Origin: Stromatinia cepivora
Lineage: Eukaryota; Ascomycota; Leotiomycetes; Helotiales; Sclerotiniaceae
NCBI GenBank assembly: GCA_014898415.1
Contig: RCTD01000022.1
Span: 806,001 to 870,000 of the forward strand
Reading direction: 5' to 3'
DNA length: 64,000 bases
Part shown: positions 55,476 to 64,000 of the stretch, piece after piece
Numbering within the stretch: the stretch's first letter is position 1
How the letters are laid out: each line of letters begins with the position of its first letter
Translations under genes and position numbers: made by a program
The notes under the pieces: model-generated
What the model was told of the DNA's origin: nothing
What the model saw: only the letters and a program-made list of their open reading frames with translations
The model's database searches: none

Positions 55476-58400
55476 TGTTGGAAATGAGACCATTATAGGA
55501 TTAGAATTGAGGTCACGTGATCACAATGGTGCACAAACCATATTTGGGAATAACCTCAATTCTACTCCTACTAAAATAATAGATCCTTAGTTCAACCTAT
55601 ATAGTCAATAATATTATTACCTCCTACATCAAAAATTAATAAATTATAAAATCCGATTGCACAGTAATAATTAGAAAGCAAAGCAAATCGAAAAAGGATT
55701 AGTATAGCTAATAAAGATGAAATAGAATAGAAATCAGGATTTTCATATAATATCATCAAAGTAGAATTGAAATACAACAATACAGTTTATAATTTACAAT
55801 ATTATAGGCCAAAACGGAAAGCAATCTATATAATATCGATATAGAATTATAATAGAAACAAAAAGCAAATTTGTATAATTATAAAAAAACATATTATAAT
55901 ACAATTTTATGAATTTTCTTATTGTTTTATTTTTTACATTTTTTTATTATTCTGAATCTACTTATAATATATTTTTTAAGATTGTTCTAAAAACCTGAAG
56001 ATTATTTTCAATATTCATTAAACAATAAGAAACCTTTATAATATCGAAATCAAATAACCCTTCGAAATTCAATCAAAACAATTATAAGTAATAATTTAGA
56101 TAAACGAAGATATAATTAAAAAGGAAAGAATGGTTTTATATAATTGATTAAATATTAGATAAATATATACAGATTACAGAATCCAATACAATATCTGCTT
56201 ATAAAATCAATGATTGTATATATTATAATATCGAATTGAAATTAGAATATTTAAAGGATAAAGCGAATATATTATCATATATTTATACAACATTCAATAA
56301 TAACAATGAAATCTTTATCAATGAATATTCAATAGTATATATACTTTAAAAATACTTTAAATCAAAATATATCAGAATCAATATAATCATAATCAATATA
56401 TATATAACAATGATTCAGAACTTCAAATTTCAATCCGATATTTATCCCGATATAATTATTATCAAAATTTAAAACAAATTGAAAAAGTATAAAAGGAAAT
56501 TAAGAATTATAAACGAAAATTGTCGATTAATATATCAAGATATTATCTTATTCTTGATTTTAATATATAATCTTCTAATCGATTATCAAAGAATAATGAA
56601 TATATTAGATATCCAAATCAATTTTAATATTAACAATAAAATTAAGTATTTGTAAATTAAGAAACTTCATTTTAAAAATGGATTAAAGTGAATACAAATT
56701 GCAAAAGGATTTAGATATATTTTTCGATATCAAGAATCAGATTTCGAAACCCCAAATAATATTTATAATCTATATCAAAAGGAAGATTATTATATATAAG
56801 ATTGTTTATATTTAATATGAATTAATAAACTCCTTTGTGATTATCTTTATTATCAAAAAAGAAAAGGATTATCGAATCCAAAGAAGGTTTATTTCAACAA
56901 GAAAGATTAAATATATTTTGCTAATAATATTTCTGAATCAGATTTCGATATTAAGGATATAATAAAAGAAGATTGTAATTTGATAAAGGAGATCATTAAT
57001 AAAGCTTCCTTTAACAAATAATATATTAATATAAACGTTTCTTTATATATATCTAATCAATCTTTATTATTTAAATTAATAAACTTTATTATTAAACGAA
57101 GGATAAAAGTTGATAAAAGAGTAATATATTATCGTTATTAAAGTTTAATGGATATAATATACAAAGATAATTCTAAGATACTATTTTCAAATATATTATA
57201 TATATTAGGATTAGGAGTAAATTTGCTATTAGGAAAAAGAATCTGCGAAATAGGGTTGCAAAGGAAATTCAATTTTTATTATATATATTTCAAAAAGAAC
57301 AATAAGAAAGTTATCTATATTAAAATACAAGATAGAATATATATGATTTTATATATAATCAAAGAATACAAGGATACAATTCTTTGTTTGAATATATATC
57401 AAAATGATTAAAAAAAAAGGCTTTTCTTTAAAAATAATCGATAATATCAAAAATATTGATAACGAATTAATATTCAAAGAGAAAAAGAGATATTTGTTAT
57501 AATATCGAAGATTTAATCATCTAGATCCAAACAAGATCAAAAATCTATATAAGGTATTCAATATAATCAAATCAATAAAGATCCTAATTAAATTAGATAT
57601 CTACAAAATATATATATTCACTAAAATAACCAATTATATTCCAAAGCAATTGAATCTATACAAATCAAAAAAATTCGAACTTATATATTTCGATATTGTA
57701 AAATGATTCCCAAAATCGATTCGAAGGAATCATTATTTTATATTGATCATCGATAATTGTACAAAAATAAATTGGATTATATCATTTAAATAAAAAGACA
57801 ATATAATTCAAATATTGAAAACTTAAAAAAAGAAAATGGAATTGATTATTAGAAAAAAGATCATTACAGTTAGAATTAATAATACATCGGAATTCTTATA
57901 AGCTATTTATAAATGATCATTAAATATACAATTTGAAATTACAATAATTTCTTCTTTATATCAAAACAGACCTATAGAATGGAATATAAGGATTACAAAA
58001 GCAAATATAAAAATAATATTAAAAAAAGCTGGATTATTATTAGAATTTTGAAATAAAGTTATAAAATATAATATTTATATCAGTAATTGTATTAGTATTG
58101 ATCTTAATATAAATGAAATAAATCGATCCTTTATAAAAGTTTTTATAGATATAATATTAAATATAAAAATATATAAAGTTTGAAAAAGCAAATGTTATAT
58201 TTATATCAATCTTAAGATTATTTCGAAAAGGTAAAGATATAATAAATTATAGGATATTTCGAGAATTGATATATTCTTAGGATATTCAAAAGTTATAAAT
58301 AAATATATCAAAGTATATTCTTTAAAGTTAGATTATATATTTCGATCAAATAAAATAATTATAAATGAATTTTATCAAAAAAAAGATTTGGATTTTAAAT

Positions 58401-60973
58401 TAAGAAATTATAAATCAGGTTTACAAGAAATAAAGAATATAAAGCTAAATCAAAGATTTTGTAATAAATTAATAATAAATAAAGTATCTTCTTTATTCTT
58501 AACACTTTTTCCATTCTTAATATTAAATGCAATATTTATATTACTTTTGTTTTAAGCGTTTTCTCCAATAGATATTATATTAAATTCAATGATTATATTA
58601 AGTACCTTAATTATCGAATTGAAATTAAATAAATTAAATATATTAATATTAATATATAATAAAGATAAAGATGGCAATATCCAGAAGATAAATCAAGAAT
58701 CTTTTTCTAAAAATACTTCAGATATCGAATCTATTATTTTAAAGATTCCAATTCAAGAATCAATTTTTATAGATTCTAAATTTATATCAAAAACAAAATT
58801 TAAGATTATTTTAAATTTTGTTAACAAATTTATTTCAATAGGATCAGAAAACAAAATAAATTTATAATCATTTGAAATTGGATAAAAGGATATAATAAAT
58901 TTTGAAAACAAATCCCTAAAGTATTTAATACAAAAACGAAAAAGAAATATAAAATAAAATCCTGAAGAAAAACGGGAAAGTAAGATTATAAAGATATTGA
59001 TTGTAATATCTATATAGATCAAAATTTAAGAAAGTATAAAATATATTATAATTACAATCCCAATTATTTACAAGATGGATTTTTATATCAAAAATAAAAT
59101 CGTTTTAGATTTCATGATTTCGTTGATAGATATAAACAATATAAAAAATATAGTATATCTGGCCAAAGAAATTCTGGGAATCAAAATATTAAGAACTTAT
59201 AAAGAAACAATATCGAATCGAGAATACTTTGAAAAATAAAAGGAAGTTATTTAAGAAAAAATTATATTTTTGATTCAAAATGATATTTGGGAAGAATATA
59301 TACTTCCTAAAAAAAGTAATCTGGTTTCGACGAAATAGATATTTATAATTAAGATTAAAAATAACAAAATAGAACAATTCAAAATAAGATTAATAATTCA
59401 AAGGTTCAATTAAGTATTAAGAAAAGATTATAACGAAATATTTGTATCAACAATAAGGCTAAATATATTCAAACTATTTTTAGTTATTGTTGTAAAGGAA
59501 AATTTGGAATATTTATATTTCGATATTAAAAATGCCTTTATTAAATTATACTTAAAGGAAAAGATCTACCTCGAATCATTTCAAAATATCAAAATCGAAA
59601 AGGGATATATATTATGAACTTTATGAAATCTATATAATTTGAAGCAAACTAAAAGGGATTAGAGTTTATTATTGAAGAAAGAGCTTTTAGGTATAGATTT
59701 TATACAAAATTTGGCAGATCTATATTTGTATATATCTAAAGATCGTAATATAATATTATTGGTATATATCAACAATATTGTTATTGTGTTGTACATATTA
59801 TTATAAATCATTTAATTCAATAAAAAACTATCAGTTCATTTTAATATCAAGAATTTAAAGGAGATTAGTAAGATCCTAAATATTAAGATTATTTATAATA
59901 GAAAAATATATATATTAATTATAGATCAAAAAGAATATTTCGATATTATATTAATTAAATATAATATTATATATAAATAATATCAAATCAAGAAATTGTT
60001 AATAATAGATTATACCTATCTTCGATCAGCAATCGACAATGATGAATTAATAGATGTAAACAAATATCAACAACGAATAAAAAATGTGATTTATTTAATA
60101 ATATATATTCGATCAGATATAGTATTCTTAGTTGGAAGACTTTCGTAATTTATGGCAAAACCAGCAAAACATTATATTATAGCTTTGAAAAATCTAATAC
60201 GATATTTACGATTAACAAGTAAACAGAAGCTATGATTCGGGTTAAAGGGAATACAATTTGATATCTGTAAAGAATATAATATATTTGATAATATAATAAA
60301 AGTATATATAAATACAGATTGGGCTAATGACAAATATAACCAGAAAAATATTTCAGGGGGAATTGTGATATTCTATAAAGGCTTTATATTGTAGATTAAT
60401 AAGAAACAAATATCTATAGCTATCTCTAATATAGAATCAGAATATATTATGATAGTAATGTTTATCAAACAAAAAAAATGGGTTGTATAAATGTTCAAAG
60501 ATTTATTTAGATTAAATTATATTGAAAAAAACGGAGATACAGTTCAAATACTTAATAATAATTAAGGCATTTTAACTTTAATTAAAAATTTATATTTATA
60601 TGAACGATTCAAATATATAGATATCAGTTATCACTTTATTAGGGATTTGATAAAAAAAAAGAAAATCGTTATTAATTATATCAATATATATAATATGATT
60701 GTTAACAAAATAATGAAATCTTGTATAAAGATTGTTTTCGAAAGGTTTAAGAAAATGTTAGGATTAGTAGTCTAGAAAGATCGAATAGGATATTCTTAAT
60801 GGAGGAGTATTGGAAATGAAGCTATTATAGGATTAGAATTGAGGTTATATGATTATAATGGTGTACAGATTATATTTGGGAATAACCTTAATTCTATTCC
60901 TATTAGAATAATAGATCCTTAGTTCAATCTATATAATCAACAATACTACTACCTCCTGTACCAAAAGTTAACA
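55476..60973 (+). mobile_element. Ty1/copia LTR retrotransposon, 5498 bp, inactivated by point mutations
   Basis: LTRs of 166 bp at 55476-55641 (TGTTGGAAATGAG...) and 60808-60973 (ends GTTAACA), flanked by the 5-bp duplication atata (55471-55475, 60974-60978); GGAGGAG precedes the 3' LTR. The plus-strand pol order is copia type: gag-pre-integrase (ILYILGLGVNLLLGKRICEI, 57148-57411), integrase zinc-binding region and core (about 57490-57800), reverse transcriptase with FDIKNAFI and LYNLKQTKRD (about 59520-59680), RNase H with NTDWANDKY, IESEYI and YLYERFKYIDI (about 60310-60660). Frames are broken by many stops. The catalytic Y-V-D-D box reads VYINNIVIV (59762-59785), both Asp codons having become Asn, as G-to-A change would produce. 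Confidence 0.92.
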
Positions 60974-61980
60974 ATATATTTAAAAACTATTTGATGTTTT
61001 TTAAATCTTATAGTTTATATACAACTTTGATTTCTTTGATAATCTTTATAGTAGTTAATTTGTTTTTCTTATAATAAATAATTTGAATATTATTTATAAA
61101 GAAAAAAATCATAATAATATATTCTGGATTAATATATAAATATAATTCCTTTTTGTATTATATTAATTCTAATTTCTTAAATATCCAAATGAAATTTTTA
61201 AACTATATAATTAAGGAATCTTATAGATTATATAAAACTCGATCGATTATAATATTTTTATTTAGGATTTTGTATTTATTAGATAGATAGTATACAATTA
61301 AAATATCTAAAAGATTGTGTAGAATATTAATAAAAGTATTAATTATATTATATTATTTGGTTTCGAAATTATATTTAGTGATAATTGTTATTATGATTCG
61401 GAATGATCGGTTTATTAATATAGTAGTATAAATAGTTTCAATAGTATTTTTAGTTTGAAAATTTCCTTATATTATTAAATATAAGTGATAACAAATAATT
61501 AAATTTTAATTATTGCATTTATATGTAAATACTTATTAAAGGGGGATCGGTTTTATAGATTCCAATTCAGAATCGATTTTATACCAGGTTTTTTTCATCT
61601 TAAAATTATCGATTTCAAGATTGTAATTCTATTTGAATCAATATCCCATTTGATAATCTTCTAATTGATAATAAAAATAAAGTAACTTTGAAATTGCGAA
61701 TATATAAATTCAAGGAAATAATATTATTTGTAATCCACTAATCATAGATTAGATAAAAAACAATAATGGTTTTGCTTCAATTCTAACAATAATCATATTA
61801 TGAATTATTACAAATTGAAAATACTTCTTTATATTGTTCATTCCTTGTTAATCAAATCAAAATATAAAATGAAAATTGTTTAAACGGAATAATTCTATTA
61901 AATCTATTTTTTGAGATATAACAATTCCTATATAAAATCCAGTATTAAGATTGTTCCTTTGATAATATTATTATATATAT
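60974..61980. other. A+T-rich DNA, no gene
   Basis: Stops in all frames. A purine run with GGGGGATCGG (about 61541-61550) could be an old polypurine tract. Ends at the tatat duplication of the next element. Confidence 0.5.
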
Positions 61981-63647
61981 TGTCACGAGATACACGTGAT
62001 CGCGTCCGATCGGGCTAGTACGGTACTAAGCTCCGAGCCGATCATATATATAGCTTTGTAGTACATTCTTTTTAGCTCTGTAGCTTTTAATTCTAAAATT
62101 AATCTCTAAACGTTCATTGAATTCGTTACATTATTAAAAGCTCTTCTAAATAAAAAATGGAATAATATTTATATATATTTATATACATTCCGTTTGCTTT
62201 TATTTAAGTACATCGCTCCTACTCTTTTGTCTGTATATAGATCTTCTTAATACTATTCGAAAATATTATCTTTTTTTTTATCCTTAATTTCTAAACTATA
62301 AATTACAATTCAATAAATCTTGTGATTGCAGAATTTTGTAATAAAGTGATTTGTCAATAGAATGAAATCTCGTTCCTACACTCCCTGATTCTCGAATGTA
62401 TTCCTGCTGCTTATACTCCTTTTCATCCGAAACCCTCTCTTTCTGATCCTGAAAAGTTCAGTGGTAACTCTTAAAAATTCAATACCTAGCTTCCTTCGAT
62501 TCGAGCGAAACTACAAATAAATAACATTACAATCAGCAACTCTACAGCTCAATTTTACTATATTTATCTCAATCTCGAATCTCATATATAAACTATAATA
62601 CTACCTCAGCTTTCTTCTCTTAATCAAAATGTTCCTTTAGATCATACAACGATCCTAAATCAACTTATACATATTTACAACAATCTAAATAAAATCCAAG
62701 AAATCGAAAACAAACTATTCATTTTTAAACAAAAAACCGATTCTCTATATATTTATATTGCAAAATTCAAAAGAACCCTTTACAAAGCCAAAAATCAGAA
62801 TTAACCTGATTCGAATAAAATCTCAACCTTTCGCAATAAACTCAATGTTACTTTTAGAAATCATTTTTCTCAATAACTTTCTTTTTTTTATTTCTATCCC
62901 GATTTTGTTCAAGTTATATAACAACTAATTACTCGTATAGCAAATGGATTCCCTACATTATCCTACTCTAATAAGCTTAGAGCCCTACATATATTGCAGA
63001 ATCCATCCCACTATGATCTAATGGACATTAACAATCTTAATATCATTAATGCCCTTAGCCCTTTTGATACCCAATCAGACAAGCCCGATCGTACCTTGAT
63101 TCTACCCTGCATACGAATACCCGAGTTTTCCCTGTCTAAAAGAACTCTCTTATATAAACAAAATAAATATATACAATATAAAAATATCTCCTATTAAATA
63201 CAAGCCTATCTGCTAAATCCATATTAAGGAATCCGAGATCGATAAAAGCCTGTTCCGATTATTACACTGATTATTGAGCCCGAAAGCAACGATAATAAAG
63301 ATCTAGGAGAAATAATCAATAACCAATATTTTGAAGATCATTTAAAGAAAGCATATAGTACAATGAATATATATTCGTTAGCTATAATACAATCCGCACA
63401 TCAGGAATTTTTATCAAAAGAAGATTAGTAATCATTTTGTACTTAAATCATTCATTTAAAATGAATTCGAGGCGAATTCTTCAAAAAGGGGGGGTAGTAT
63501 CACGAGATACATGTGATCGCGTCCGATCGGGCTAGTATAGTACTAAGCTCCGAGCCGATTATATATATAGCTTCGTAGTACACTCTCTTTAGCTTTATAG
63601 CTTTTAATTCTAAGGTTGATCTCTAAACGCTCGTTGGGTTCGTCATA
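61981..63647 (+). mobile_element. Gag-only LTR retroelement, copy B (1667 bp)
   Basis: LTRs of 150 bp at 61981-62130 (TGTCACGAGATACACGTGAT to GAATTCGTTACA) and 63498-63647, flanked by tatat (61976-61980, 63648-63652). Purine tract AAAAAGGGGGGGTAG sits directly before the 3' LTR. The interior resembles a Ty3/gypsy gag: SDPEKFSGNS at about 62441, then a helical stretch including SLYIYIAKFKRTLYKAK (about 62733-62790) and ISTFRNKLNVTFRNHFSQ, with several stops. No pol motif fits in the remaining 300 bp. The sequence after the 5' LTR (TTATTAAAAGCTCTT) is the same in copy A, so it may be the primer-binding region. Confidence 0.88.
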
Positions 63648-64000
63648 TATATAATTGCTTTTATATATATATTGATTGTTTTGGAATACAAAAACCAAAT
63701 GACTCTCAAAAAAAAATTAACTCCAAATAGTAATTATATAATTGAAATTCAGATGAATTGATCTGAACTCTAAATATTTCAATTCTTATAATATAAACTT
63801 TTTTTAAATATTTATTCGAAATTATAAGTCCACGAGTCCTTTATAAATCGATCAAATGAATTGTAAGGCACAATAATCTTTATAATAATTGGATTTCTTT
63901 TACAAAATACTTTAATTGATCATTTTAATATATATACTTTCTTTTGAAATATTAAGGTTGATTAATTGAAGCAATCTCTGAATCATTTTCATATATATTA
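63648..64000. other. A+T-rich DNA, no gene
   Basis: No coding sequence or delimited element up to the window end. Confidence 0.5.

Overview
The window looks like a filamentous ascomycete chromosome, most likely Leotiomycetes (Sclerotinia/Botrytis relatives). This is inferred from short 46-70 nt introns with CTAAC-type branch sites, the recognisable protein families, and islands of extremely A+T-rich repeat DNA typical of repeat-induced point mutation (RIP). No taxonomic marker was searched.

Layout. (1) 1-2.9 kb: two divergent genes of a mycosporine-type pathway, a sugar-phosphate cyclase (desmethyl-4-deoxygadusol synthase-like, cut by the window edge) and an O-methyltransferase. (2) 2.9-29.6 kb: gene-poor, repeat-rich and decaying. 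It holds a tRNA-Val-like gene, an intron-containing tRNA with a degenerate tandem copy, period-18 and other tandem repeats, a Tc1-like transposon (10.2-11.9 kb) carrying a solo LTR, and several protein-coding relics: a gene split by a 520-bp inverted-repeat element, a NAM7/DNA2-type SF1 helicase, a coiled-coil gene, a triple KilA-N/APSES gene, and a long coiled-coil frame with one stop. Almost every break in these relics is one C-to-T change away from an open codon. (3) 29.6-42.9 kb: the healthy housekeeping block: a glycosyltransferase-like membrane protein, a disordered protein, NECAP, eIF2B alpha, a small membrane protein, POP4/Rpp29 and a PlsB-type DHAP/G3P acyltransferase. (4) 42.9-46.5 kb: no gene found. 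(5) 46.5-64 kb: an A+T-rich transposon graveyard: a second Tc1-like copy with a gag-only LTR element nested in it, a partial second copy of the inverted-repeat element, a 5.5-kb Ty1/copia element with mutated reverse-transcriptase active site, and a second gag-only LTR element.

How it works together. The housekeeping genes are unrelated in pathway (translation initiation, RNase P/MRP, endocytosis, ether/glycerolipid synthesis) and are intact. The edge pair forms one metabolic unit. The rest records successive insertions and mutation: several elements have exact target-site duplications, so their order can be read. The most interesting items are the two gag-only LTR elements, the inverted-repeat element whose removal closes a reading frame exactly, and the triple KilA-N gene next to the SF1 helicase. 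All function calls rest on motif reading by eye, with no database search.
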